From contig CAIVOO010000077.1 of assembly GCA_903907555.1 (NCBI GenBank), forward strand, positions 1 to 8,874: a stretch of DNA of 8,874 bases. The letters are read 5' to 3'. Both the position numbers and the translations under genes were made by a program. Below are positions 1-6,518 of the stretch, piece by piece; the first letter of the stretch is position 1; each line of letters begins with the position of its first letter. This stretch comes from an uncultured archaeon. GTDB taxonomy: Archaea; Nanobdellota; Nanobdellia; Woesearchaeales; CAIVOO01. The notes beneath the pieces were generated by a model, which was given only the letters and a program-made list of their open reading frames with translations, did not search any database and was not told the origin of the DNA.

Positions 1-112
1 ATTCAAGCACTTCCAGTTCGTCTTTTGGAGATATATCATATCTTCTTGCCCATTTAATAGGAAGGCTCAATGTCAGTGTGTTCTTTCCAACTCTGTTTAC
101 TTTACGCTTCAT
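1..112 (-). CDS. AbrB/SpoVT/MazE-type DNA-binding protein, N-terminal part only
   Basis: The first 37 codons are visible; the gene runs off the left edge. The residues read MKRKVNRVGKNTLTLSLPIK, then WARRYDISPKDELEVLE. This is the swapped-hairpin AbrB fold: a basic first strand, the 'G.nTlt.SLP..wa...gi..gDelev' core and an acidic hairpin end. In archaea such domains occur alone or at the N-terminus of PhoU-like phosphate-uptake regulators; the missing C-terminus would decide between them. The ATG is at 112-110. No Shine-Dalgarno site precedes it, but a TATA box lies about 25 bases upstream, so the mRNA is probably leaderless. It diverges from the Lrp-like gene at 260 and shares its AT-rich upstream region. 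The AbrB call is firm; the full domain architecture is unknown. Confidence 0.85.
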   Translation of the reverse strand, partial: MKRKVNRVGKNTLTLSLPIKWARRYDISPKDELEVLE

Positions 113-130
113 GAAGGAAGGGATATGCGC

Positions 131-142
131 CAAATATAAATA
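131..142 (-). promoter_or_regulatory. TATA box of the AbrB-domain gene
   Basis: Read on the minus strand this is TATTTATATTTG. Its centre lies about 25 bases before the A of the ATG at 112, which places the expected transcription start at or next to the start codon. There is no GGAGG-like site in front of that ATG, so a leaderless transcript is inferred. Confidence 0.6.
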
Positions 143-152
143 CTTTACTGAA

Positions 153-193
153 AATAATTATATAATTACAATAATTACACTAATAATTATATA
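153..193. repeat. AT-rich direct and inverted repeats in the divergent promoter region
   Basis: The 12-mer AATAATTATATA occurs at 153-164 and again at 182-193, 29 bases apart. TATATAATTA at 159-168 and TAATTATATA at 184-193 form a 10-bp inverted repeat around position 176. TAATTATATAATTA at 155-168 is itself a 14-bp perfect palindrome. The block lies between the divergent AbrB and Lrp-like genes, and both families bind AT-rich symmetric DNA, so it may be an operator. The low complexity of the sequence weakens the case. Confidence 0.4.
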
Positions 194-198
194 TGCTA

Positions 199-210
199 AA
201 ATTATATATA
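199..210 (+). promoter_or_regulatory. TATA box of the first Lrp-like gene
   Basis: AAATTATATATA ends about 50 bases before the ATG at 260. With the usual spacing, transcription would start near 232 and leave a leader of about 28 bases carrying the GGAGG site at 249-253. The whole region is AT-rich, so the exact box is uncertain. Confidence 0.45.
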
Positions 211-248
211 TTTCATTTGCAATACTACGTAATAATCCCAGCTAGTTT

Positions 249-253
249 GGAGG
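249..253 (+). promoter_or_regulatory. Shine-Dalgarno site (GGAGG) of the first Lrp-like gene
   Basis: GGAGG lies six bases before the ATG at 260. It fixes that start and sets this gene apart from its neighbours at 112 and 790, which appear leaderless. Confidence 0.75.
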
Positions 254-259
254 ATTTCC

Positions 260-727
260 ATGATTAACCAAAAAGATTTGAAAATTATCGCGTATTTAAG
301 GAAGAATGCGAGGATGCCCTTGACTGACATGAGCAAGAAGACGAATATCCCTGTGTCCACAATATTTGACAGGATGAAAAACAATGAGAAGGGCATGATT
401 GTAAAGTACACAACAATATTGGACTTTGCAAAGATAGGCTACAATACGCGCGCGAACATAACAATCAAGGTTGAAAAGCAGGATAAGGAAGCATTAAAGG
501 AATTTCTGCAGAAACATCCCTCAATCAATTCAGTCTATAAGATAAACAACGGGTTTGACTTCATGATAGAAGGGGTATTTAAGCAGGTAATTGACATGGA
601 AAATTTTTTAGACCAGCTTGAAAGCAGATTCCAAATTCAGGATAAGAAATCGTTTTTTATCATTGAAGACTTGAAAAGGGAGGAATTCCTCGGTGATGCA
701 GACTTTTCTGAATACTTTGCACAATAA
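260..727 (+). CDS. Lrp/AsnC-like transcriptional regulator, copy 1
   Basis: A 155-residue protein of usual Lrp length. Residues 1-50 form a winged helix-turn-helix: 'QKDLKIIAYLRKNARMPLTD' is the first helix pair and 'TNIPVSTIFDRMK' (28-40) is the recognition helix. Residues 60-140 fit the RAM/AsnC C-terminal ligand and dimer domain: strand 'RANITIKVE', helix 'KEALKEFLQKHPSI', and the NGFD turn at 97-100 followed by a strand. Family members form dimers or octamers and often sense amino acids; the ligand here cannot be read. The ATG at 260 has a good Shine-Dalgarno site. A paralogue follows 62 bases downstream, and an AbrB-domain gene is divergent upstream. The family call is strong; the targets are unknown, although autoregulation through the AT-rich repeats upstream is plausible. 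Confidence 0.85.
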   Translation: MINQKDLKIIAYLRKNARMPLTDMSKKTNIPVSTIFDRMKNNEKGMIVKYTTILDFAKIGYNTRANITIKVEKQDKEALKEFLQKHPSINSVYKINNGFDFMIEGVFKQVIDMENFLDQLESRFQIQDKKSFFIIEDLKREEFLGDADFSEYFAQ

Positions 728-760
728 CCGAAAGTATTCCTGAAATTCCTGACAAAGCCA

Positions 761-769
761 TATAAAATA
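761..769 (+). promoter_or_regulatory. TATA box of the second Lrp-like gene
   Basis: TATAAAATA is centred 25 bases before the ATG at 790, where no Shine-Dalgarno site is present. This predicts a leaderless mRNA and transcription of copy 2 independent of copy 1. Confidence 0.7.
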
Positions 770-789
770 TTTTTCATTAGCTTAATTAG

Positions 790-1221
790 ATGTTATCAGA
801 AAAAGAAACGAAACTCTTGAAGCATCTCAGGGAAAATTCTCGGGAGAGCCTGACTTCGATTAGCGCGAAAACAGGGATTCCTGTATCAACATTGTTTGAC
901 GTGCTAAAGAAGCTCGAGTCTGGGGTGATAATAAAACATGTGCCTCTCCTGGATTTTTCGAAAATAGGATACAATATCCGGGTTAATTTCGCAATAAATT
1001 CTAAGAATAACTCTAAAATGAGGGAATTTTTGGCTAATCACAGAAACGTAAATTCATTATCATCTCTTATTGATAATAATTTCAGCATTTTTGCTGAGTG
1101 CTTATTCAAAAATCTCAAGGAGATGTCAGATTTCAAGGACAGCCTTTCCAGATTTGAGGTAACAAACATTTCTGAAAATTTTATTGTTGAAGAATTAAAG
1201 AAGGAAGATTTTCAGCTATGA
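790..1221 (+). CDS. Lrp/AsnC-like transcriptional regulator, copy 2
   Basis: A 143-residue paralogue of the preceding gene. By hand alignment 32 of the first 62 residues are identical, including the recognition-helix segment 'IPVST.FD' and the linker 'LDF.KIGYN'. The C-terminal half keeps the RAM layout, ending 'ENFIVEELKKEDF' against 'SFFIIEDLKREEF' in copy 1, but is clearly more divergent. The NGFD turn of copy 1 is replaced by DNNFS at 95-99, and the last dozen residues of copy 1 are missing. The conserved DNA-reading part with a drifted effector domain suggests overlapping operators but a different signal or partner; mixed oligomers with copy 1 are possible. It has its own TATA box and is probably leaderless. 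The family call is good; function is unknown. Confidence 0.8.
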   Translation: MLSEKETKLLKHLRENSRESLTSISAKTGIPVSTLFDVLKKLESGVIIKHVPLLDFSKIGYNIRVNFAINSKNNSKMREFLANHRNVNSLSSLIDNNFSIFAECLFKNLKEMSDFKDSLSRFEVTNISENFIVEELKKEDFQL

Positions 1222-1239
1222 TTTTTTCTGGAGCTTTTC
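1222..1239 (+). terminator. Possible U-rich archaeal terminator after the Lrp-like pair
   Basis: A run of six T directly follows the TGA stop and a second T4 tract follows about ten bases later, with no hairpin. T-tracts of this kind end transcription in archaea. The call rests on composition only. Confidence 0.35.
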
Positions 1240-1250
1240 TAATACAGCAA

Positions 1251-1261
1251 CCTTTTTAAAC
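1251..1261 (+). promoter_or_regulatory. Probable TATA box of the 270-residue unknown gene
   Basis: CCTTTTTAAAC lies about 50 bases before the ATG at 1308. The predicted start near 1282 gives a leader of about 26 bases. That leader holds only a weak GTGA match (1298-1301) to the 16S 3' end, so translation initiation is less clear here than at the neighbouring genes. Confidence 0.4.
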
Positions 1262-1307
1262 TCAAACTCATTTCTGGCTATTTGTTATCATTTAAGAGTG
1301 AATAAAC

Positions 1308-2120
1308 ATGGATTTCATGCTGTTGGGGAGAAGGAAAAGCGACTTTCATCTGTTAGATGCAGTGCTCGATTTAAGCGTGATTGACGACGTACCGCCTGAG
1401 ACTTACAAGGAAAGGAGGGCTGCTTTTGAGTATAACTACCAGCTGATACATTGCCCGCAGAAAATCGGGATGCCTGAACACGGGAACAACCTTGTTGCTT
1501 CTGTCACAAATTATGTCAACGCCCTTTCGTATATGGAATTAAACACCGAAAATGCGCCCGATGCTGTTGTAATTTTCAGGCTTGTTGACTTAAATCCTGC
1601 GCAGCACAAAAAATTTGCAGAATCCAATGATGATCCTAACAAGAAATATTTTATCTGCGATGAAGCAAAATCAATTGTCGACATCCTGTCAGAGCTTTAT
1701 CAGGGATTTACGAAAAAACCGTTCTTTTTGGTATGCTTTGATGAATCAGAATATACTGACCCGAGGCTTATGGTGGGAATCCAGAAATTAAGATGTTATA
1801 AAAATGCTGTCGGCGAACTGATAAAGACTGGCGAGTACCAAGAAATCCTTAAATCTGTTCTTAATACCAAAAATCCTCAGGAAAGAGCCCAGCTTGAATC
1901 AATACTGCACACCATTGAGGGAGGAACTACTAAAAAGCCTGTGTGCGTAACGCCAGGAACAGTTTTCCTGAAGAATTCTTCGCTTGCAAAGGCTCTTGCT
2001 TTTATGAAAGAACTTTCGTCTGACCAGGATTTTTATGAAAGAGTCCGCATCGATTCCATAAGCAGGGTTGTTGAGGTAGAAAAACTTAACACTTACCAGC
2101 AGTATCTTTACGGAAGATAA
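1308..2120 (+). CDS. Protein of unknown function, 270 residues
   Basis: I do not recognise the family. The protein looks soluble: no signal peptide, no membrane segment and no obvious nucleotide-binding loop or metal motif. It seems to be a mixed alpha/beta protein, with strand-like segments 'DAVVIFRLVDL' (85-95) and 'KPFFLVCFDE' (137-146) separated by a helical stretch (119-132). A helical region (166-205) follows, then a short beta segment 'KPVCVTPGTVFL' (210-221). Five cysteines (49, 117, 143, 163, 213) are scattered and form no CxxC pair. Codon use is unremarkable and the frame is open over 813 bases with no competing frame, so it is a real gene. It stands alone between the Lrp-like pair and the convergent transporter operon, and its TAA directly abuts the last stop codon of that operon. 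Confidence 0.75.
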   Translation: MDFMLLGRRKSDFHLLDAVLDLSVIDDVPPETYKERRAAFEYNYQLIHCPQKIGMPEHGNNLVASVTNYVNALSYMELNTENAPDAVVIFRLVDLNPAQHKKFAESNDDPNKKYFICDEAKSIVDILSELYQGFTKKPFFLVCFDESEYTDPRLMVGIQKLRCYKNAVGELIKTGEYQEILKSVLNTKNPQERAQLESILHTIEGGTTKKPVCVTPGTVFLKNSSLAKALAFMKELSSDQDFYERVRIDSISRVVEVEKLNTYQQYLYGR

Positions 2121-3326
2121 TTATTCCCTTCTCAGCGCATCCACTGGTTTTAGATGAGCAGCCTGCCTTGCCGGCAAGAATCCTGCTATTGTTCCGACTA
2201 CAAATGAGAATGCAAGCGCTCCCAATACCAATGTAAGCGTAATTTGGGCTTTCAGGATTGTAGACCCGAAATATTGTGTTGCCCCAAACTCAACTATCTT
2301 GCTGAATGCTATTCCGATGACAATGCCAATCCCCCCGCCAACGATGCCAAGCAGTCCGGATTCAATCAAGAATATTGCCAGCACGTCAGAATTTCTTGCG
2401 CCAATGGCTTTCATTATGCCTATCTCCTTTATTCGCTCGAGCACTGCTGTGTACATTGTGTTCATTATTCCTATCCCGCCAACAAGCAATGATATTGCCG
2501 CTATCCCTATGATTACTGCTTGAACCACATCGAGAATCGTGTTGAATGTTCCAAGCAATTGTTGCGGTGACTGGACTTGGAAATCTTCCTTGCCTTCTTT
2601 TACATCCCTTAATCTTCTAAGCGCCCTTTCTATCCTGTCCTGAACCACATTAATATCTTGATCTTTAGCAACTTGAACAACTATTATGGAAACTTCATCC
2701 TTGATATTGTATATTTCCTTGAGCGCTCTCTCAGGCATTAGGATTGCGCTGTCCTGAAAAGGATTTCCTTTCTTGATCAGGAATCCGACAATATCATATG
2801 TGGAGCCGTCAATTTTTATTTTGTCTCCAAGCCTGTAATCTGATTTCAGGCTGTTGCCCATCACAATTTTCTTGTAATCGCCAGACTTGAGCATCCTTCC
2901 GGATTCGGCTGAAAGCTTGCCTGCCTCATATACAAAATTCCTTTCTTTCTCGTCATCAGGTATGCTTGCTGCGAATTCAAATTTGACTTGTCCATCAAAT
3001 TCAAATTTCAGCGGCTTTATTATCCTGGTTGCCCCCTGCACGACACCCTGAACATTTTTCACTTCCCTAAAATCCCTGTCCGTCAGCGGACGCGCAGCTC
3101 CGCTTCCAGGAGGACCAAACTGCAGGCTCTTTGCCTGTATTGTTAATTTGTCAGTGCCTAAATCATTGAACTGTCCGAGTATTGCCTCGCGCATCCCCTG
3201 GCTTAAGCTTATGAGAGAAACTACTGCAGCTATTCCAATAATTATGCCGAGCATCGTCAGCCAAGACCTTATTTTTCTTCTGAACAAATTTCTTACAGGC
3301 AGTATGAAAGTGTCAGTTACCTTCAT
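2121..3326 (-). CDS. MacB/FtsX-type ABC transporter permease, copy B
   Basis: A 401-residue permease and the last gene of the operon. A membrane segment at about 22-42 is followed by a large extracellular MacB periplasmic-core-like domain (about 45-255) and then three membrane segments (about 266-288, 316-342, 364-386). The FtsX core is plain: 'GGIGIMNTMYTAVLERIKEI' followed by 'GIMKAIGARNSDV', and the C-terminal signature 'PARQAAHLKPVDALRRE'. Permeases of this class do not move substrate through a channel across the bilayer; they transmit ATPase-driven motion to extracellular domains or lift lipophilic substrates. The start overlaps the upstream permease by four bases (ATGA) and is preceded by GAGGT, so the two are translationally coupled. 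It would pair with copy A as a heterodimer and use the ATPase encoded upstream. The substrate is unknown. Confidence 0.9.
   Translation of the reverse strand: MKVTDTFILPVRNLFRRKIRSWLTMLGIIIGIAAVVSLISLSQGMREAILGQFNDLGTDKLTIQAKSLQFGPPGSGAARPLTDRDFREVKNVQGVVQGATRIIKPLKFEFDGQVKFEFAASIPDDEKERNFVYEAGKLSAESGRMLKSGDYKKIVMGNSLKSDYRLGDKIKIDGSTYDIVGFLIKKGNPFQDSAILMPERALKEIYNIKDEVSIIVVQVAKDQDINVVQDRIERALRRLRDVKEGKEDFQVQSPQQLLGTFNTILDVVQAVIIGIAAISLLVGGIGIMNTMYTAVLERIKEIGIMKAIGARNSDVLAIFLIESGLLGIVGGGIGIVIGIAFSKIVEFGATQYFGSTILKAQITLTLVLGALAFSFVVGTIAGFLPARQAAHLKPVDALRRE
2449..2495. repeat. 47-bp exact repeat within permease copy B (partner at 3651-3697)
   Basis: This stretch is base-for-base identical to 3651-3697 in the paralogous permease, with an offset of 1202 bases. 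It encodes the 'SLLVGGIGIMNTMYTA' region of the second membrane segment. Silent positions agree throughout, although flanking bases already differ. Confidence 0.85.
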
Positions 3327-4531
3327 TCGTACCTCAGTGAATCAACAGGTTTCAACTGCGACGCCTGGTATGCCGGAAGCACTCCAGATATAGCCCCAAC
3401 TACAAATGCGAATGCCAAAGCACCGACTATCAGGTACCAAGGGAATGCTGCTTTTATCAGCAGCGAGCCGTATGCTGCCTGCGCAATTATCTCGACTAAT
3501 TTTGATGCCCCCATTCCTAACAATACTCCTATGCTTCCGCCCACAAGGCCAAGCATTCCTGATTCTACAAGGAACAGGTATAATATGTCAGAATTTCTTG
3601 CGCCTATCGCTTTCATGACTCCAATCTCGCTAGTTCTTTCAAGAACTGCGGTGTACATTGTGTTCATTATTCCTATCCCGCCAACAAGCAATGATATGGA
3701 TGCTATACCAATAAGCAGCACTTCGATGACGATTAGTATTGTATTGAAGCTTGCAATGAGCTGCTCAGGAGTCTGCACTTCAAAATCCTCATTTCCCTTG
3801 TCTAAGTTTCTATGAATCCTAAGTTCTCTTTTTATGCTTTCAGCAACTTCCTGGACATTTTCCCCAGTATTAACTTGAACGAAAAGCTCATAATAATTAT
3901 CCTTGCCTGTGATTTCTTTCACTAAATCATTATTTACGAAAAAAGAATTGTCTGTTCCAGGGTCGCCCATTTTTTTAAGTATTGCCACAATCTGGAATGT
4001 CTTGTTTTCTATGGTGATTTTATCGCCTGCTTTAGGCGGTTTTTTGAAATACCCCTTGTTCACGATGTCATTGCCGAGCATTACCTTGTATTTTTCTCCT
4101 GGCTGCAGCATCCTTCCGCTTTCGATATTGATATTCTGCGCTGTTATGTCAAGCTGCCTTCCTTCTTTTTCAGGAATTCCATTGAAATAGCTGAAGAAAA
4201 GCTCTCCATGAAAATCTGCAACTGCAGGCAAAAACATTATGCCACTCGCTTCCTTTATGCCGTTGACTCTTTTTATGACATCCAAATCATCCTGCTTCAA
4301 ATCCTGCTGGGTTTCTGTGACAGAAAAAGCTGTACCCTTGGCTGTTATGAAAATCTTATCTGTTCCTATCTTCTGAAACTGATCGTCAATTGCCTGCCTT
4401 AGACCGAAACTAAGACTGACAAGCGCCACAACTGCAGCAATGCCTATAAAAATCCCAATCATCGTAAGCCAACTTCTCAGCTTACGATGAAATAAATTGT
4501 TTACTGCCAGTTTGAAATAATCAACAAACAT
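3323..4531 (-). CDS. MacB/FtsX-type ABC transporter permease, copy A
   Basis: A 402-residue permease, paralogous to the next gene with the same plan: membrane segment at 22-42, extracellular core at about 45-255, then three segments (about 266-289, 317-343, 365-387). It has the FtsX signature 'GGIGIMNTMYTAVLER' and a matching 'PAYQASQLKPVDSLRYE' end. The extracellular cores of the two copies share landmarks ('ESGRML', 'GDKI.I', 'EDF.VQ.P.QL') but differ elsewhere, as expected for a LolC/LolE-like heterodimer with two different binding faces. The ATG at 4531 lies five bases after the stop of the Ig-repeat gene and has no good Shine-Dalgarno site, so it probably relies on reinitiation. Its TGA overlaps the ATG of copy B. 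The family is certain; the substrate is not. Confidence 0.9.
   Translation of the reverse strand: MFVDYFKLAVNNLFHRKLRSWLTMIGIFIGIAAVVALVSLSFGLRQAIDDQFQKIGTDKIFITAKGTAFSVTETQQDLKQDDLDVIKRVNGIKEASGIMFLPAVADFHGELFFSYFNGIPEKEGRQLDITAQNINIESGRMLQPGEKYKVMLGNDIVNKGYFKKPPKAGDKITIENKTFQIVAILKKMGDPGTDNSFFVNNDLVKEITGKDNYYELFVQVNTGENVQEVAESIKRELRIHRNLDKGNEDFEVQTPEQLIASFNTILIVIEVLLIGIASISLLVGGIGIMNTMYTAVLERTSEIGVMKAIGARNSDILYLFLVESGMLGLVGGSIGVLLGMGASKLVEIIAQAAYGSLLIKAAFPWYLIVGALAFAFVVGAISGVLPAYQASQLKPVDSLRYE
3331..3335 (-). promoter_or_regulatory. Shine-Dalgarno site (GAGGT) of permease copy B
   Basis: On the minus strand GAGGT sits four bases before the ATG at 3326, inside the end of permease copy A. 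It supports this start and the translational coupling given by the ATGA overlap. Confidence 0.6.
3651..3697. repeat. 47-bp exact repeat within permease copy A (partner at 2449-2495)
   Basis: This is the second copy of the identical tract described at 2449-2495. Further upstream in the same alignment register another 18 bases are identical (2385-2402 and 3587-3604), with diverged bases between the two tracts. Confidence 0.85.
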
Positions 4532-4536
4532 TGCGC

Positions 4537-5814
4537 TTATTCTTCTTTATGCTTTCTCTTCTTTTCCCATCTTATGTACAACAGGAAGAGCGCAAGCATA
4601 ATCACTACCACAATTATTATGGTGCCGAAGCCGCTGCCGCTTGACTGGCCGACTTGCGATGCAGTGAATATTGGCTGTGAAAGCTTGACTTCATCAGTGT
4701 ATTTCTGGTTGTTCTGGTCGTAGTACTCTATTTCCAAATCAAAATCAAGCTTCTTGACATCGCTTGCATCCCCGCCCACCAGTATCTTGAAATCAGTTGT
4801 CTGGTAGTCATCAGAATCTATCTTTCCGATGTAAACCTGGTCTGAGCTTAATATTGTGTACTGGCTGCTTGGCTTGAGTTTCGCTCTCAGGAATTTTATG
4901 TCGCCTACTCCCTGATTCACGAACTTGATTGTGGCTTTTCCATTGTTCTGCCCGTCTGTTATGTCTGTGCTGTCAACATATACATTCAGTGATGGAGCCT
5001 GCCCAACTATAAGCCCGACAAGCTCTGTTCTTGAATAATTCTTTCCAAGATTGTCATAATAATTTATTGATATTGGAATCTTGTAAGGCTGAGGTGTTGC
5101 TGTAGGGTTGGCTACTAAATTGAATATAAATGTTTTTTCCTCATTCGGATAAAGCTGGTAAAGAGTCTGCTCAACTCCTGAGCCGACTGGAGTGAAGGGA
5201 AGCTCAATTGTCGAGATTCCTGCTGCTGTAGTTGCATAAGTCAGCAGCTGAAGCTTAACATCCACATACTTCATTGATGTGTCTGCTGTATTTTTTATTG
5301 TGATGCTTACTGTTGATTCGTCTCCAGGAGCTATCTTTGCAGGCTCTGAAGCAACTTTTGTCAATGAAAGTATCGCGTCCATTGTCTGTATGTGCAGAGG
5401 AACGCTTCCTGTCTGAAGATTTTGGTCTTTGTGTACCGTGTAGGTGTAGTCAAGATATGAGTCGCCCTCAATTGCTCCCTTGTCAACTCTCACCTTATAA
5501 TTTATCACAATAGACTGGTGCGATCCAAGGAATCCTATATTCTTTTCAGCCTTCTCGCTTGCATCAAGTGAGAAAGGATATTTTGGCGTGAGCGTGAATG
5601 TCACGTCAGGAGCATCCCTATCTCCTTTGTTTTCAAGCTTGAGCCACACTGTTGTGTAGCTTCCAGGCTCTGCAGGATAGGGATCGTAGCGCAGGTTTAC
5701 GACATACAAGTCTGGAAAGTCTGTCTGGACTTTTATGTCTGTGAGATTCTGCTCTATGGCAAAAACCCCTGAAACCATCAACAAAAATATTATTGCGTAT
5801 GCTATTTTTTTCAT
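4537..5814 (-). CDS. Exported, membrane-anchored protein with Ig-like repeats (COG1361 S-layer-like)
   Basis: A 425-residue protein. Residues 1-19 are a signal peptide (two lysines, hydrophobic core, cleavage probably after VFA). Three beta-sandwich units follow at about 36-142, 145-270 and 275-378. Each resembles the CARDB/NEW3-type repeats of COG1361: 'YPAEPGSYTTVWLKLENKGD', 'PAKIAPGDESTVSITIKNTA' and 'NNGKATIKFVNQGVGDIKF'. A Gly/Ser linker (390-397) leads to one membrane helix (397-413) and a basic tail 'RWEKKRKHKEE', which places the repeats outside the cell. NLT (23) and NYS (259) are possible N-glycosylation sites. The gene lies between the ATPase and permease genes, where Gram-negative systems would encode a MacA-like adaptor, so it is probably the extracellular partner of the permeases. 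A very strong Shine-Dalgarno site precedes it. That role is inference. Confidence 0.85.
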   Translation of the reverse strand: MKKIAYAIIFLLMVSGVFAIEQNLTDIKVQTDFPDLYVVNLRYDPYPAEPGSYTTVWLKLENKGDRDAPDVTFTLTPKYPFSLDASEKAEKNIGFLGSHQSIVINYKVRVDKGAIEGDSYLDYTYTVHKDQNLQTGSVPLHIQTMDAILSLTKVASEPAKIAPGDESTVSITIKNTADTSMKYVDVKLQLLTYATTAAGISTIELPFTPVGSGVEQTLYQLYPNEEKTFIFNLVANPTATPQPYKIPISINYYDNLGKNYSRTELVGLIVGQAPSLNVYVDSTDITDGQNNGKATIKFVNQGVGDIKFLRAKLKPSSQYTILSSDQVYIGKIDSDDYQTTDFKILVGGDASDVKKLDFDLEIEYYDQNNQKYTDEVKLSQPIFTASQVGQSSGSGFGTIIIVVVIMLALFLLYIRWEKKRKHKEE

Positions 5815-5819
5815 TTTAA

Positions 5820-6518
5820 TTACCTCCTCAAATGCTGTTTTTTTACGATTGTGCCGTCTCTCAAAAAATAGATGTCGTCCGCAGCCTTGGCGACATCCTC
5901 GTCGTGAGTTACGAGTATGATTGTCTTCTTCTGCTTGTGGTGCAGATTTGAAAGCAGCTCCATTATCATCTTTCCTGAAGTAGAATCAAGATTTCCTGTC
6001 GGCTCGTCCGCCAGAATAATCGGCGGGTCGTTCGAAAGCGCCCTTGCTATCGCAACCCTCTGCTGCTGTCCTCCTGACAGCTCGTTCGGCTTGTGGTTTA
6101 TCCTATCCCCTAATCCGACTTTATTCAGAAGCATTGTTGCACGCTCTTTTCTTTTTCTTTCAGTCAAGCCCTGGAATATCATAGGAAGCATGACATTTTC
6201 CAAGGCAGATAAAGTATTTATGAGATTGAATTTCTGGAATACAAAACCTATTTTCTTACCTCTTATCTGGGCTAGGTCTGATTCGTAAAGCTTTGCAATA
6301 TCCTTGCCATCTAAAAGGATTCTGCCTCTGGTTGGTATGTCAAGCGCTCCAACCATGTTCATCGCAGTTGATTTTCCAGAGCCTGAAGGGCCCATTATCG
6401 CAATGAATTCCTCATCCTTGACTTCTAATGATAATCCTCTCAATGCCTGGACTTCCACACCCTTGCCCATCTTGTAAATCTTCCATACATCTTCCAGCTT
6501 TATTATGTCCTTTTTCAT
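5820..6518 (-). CDS. LolD/MacB-type ABC transporter ATPase
   Basis: A 232-residue single-domain ABC ATPase of standard length. All motifs are intact: Walker A GPSGSGKST (43-51), Q-loop Q95 in 'FVFQKFNLI', signature LSGGQ (147-151) followed by QQRVAIARAL, Walker B 'IILADE' (167-172), D-loop NLD (176-178) and the switch histidine H205 in 'LVTHD'. The 'FNLINTLSALENVMLPM' stretch is typical of the LolD/MacB/FtsE branch that drives FtsX-type permeases. It acts on the cytosolic face and would power the two permeases of this operon. It overlaps the PadR gene by four bases (ATGA). Its last codons, encoding Leu-Arg-Arg-stop, double as the Shine-Dalgarno site of the next gene. Confidence 0.95.
   Translation of the reverse strand: MKKDIIKLEDVWKIYKMGKGVEVQALRGLSLEVKDEEFIAIMGPSGSGKSTAMNMVGALDIPTRGRILLDGKDIAKLYESDLAQIRGKKIGFVFQKFNLINTLSALENVMLPMIFQGLTERKRKERATMLLNKVGLGDRINHKPNELSGGQQQRVAIARALSNDPPIILADEPTGNLDSTSGKMIMELLSNLHHKQKKTIILVTHDEDVAKAADDIYFLRDGTIVKKQHLRR
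5822..5829 (-). promoter_or_regulatory. Very strong Shine-Dalgarno site (GAGGAGGT) of the Ig-repeat gene
   Basis: On the minus strand GAGGAGGT ends seven bases before the ATG at 5814, and its last base overlaps the ATPase stop codon. It is the best ribosome binding site in the window and suggests that the extracellular protein is made in excess over its operon partners. Confidence 0.8.

Noticed and set aside
1..112. AbrB domain as the antitoxin of a toxin-antitoxin pair
   Set aside because: The gene is cut by the window edge, so no toxin gene can be seen, and the same domain is common in PhoU-like regulators.
760..780. T-tract after the first Lrp-like gene as its terminator
   Set aside because: The tract lies within and just after the TATA box of the next gene, so promoter composition explains it as well.
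2449..3697. The 47-bp repeat as a mobile element or CRISPR-like repeat
   Set aside because: Both copies lie in frame at the same place of paralogous genes and only two copies exist.
2244..4402. Several open frames of 64-95 codons on the plus strand across the two permease genes
   Set aside because: They are antisense shadows of strongly conserved permease genes, have no family resemblance, and overlap each other in different frames.
5917..6288. A 123-codon plus-strand open frame opposite the ABC ATPase
   Set aside because: It is antisense to intact ATPase motifs (signature, Walker B) and encodes a composition typical of a reverse-complement shadow.
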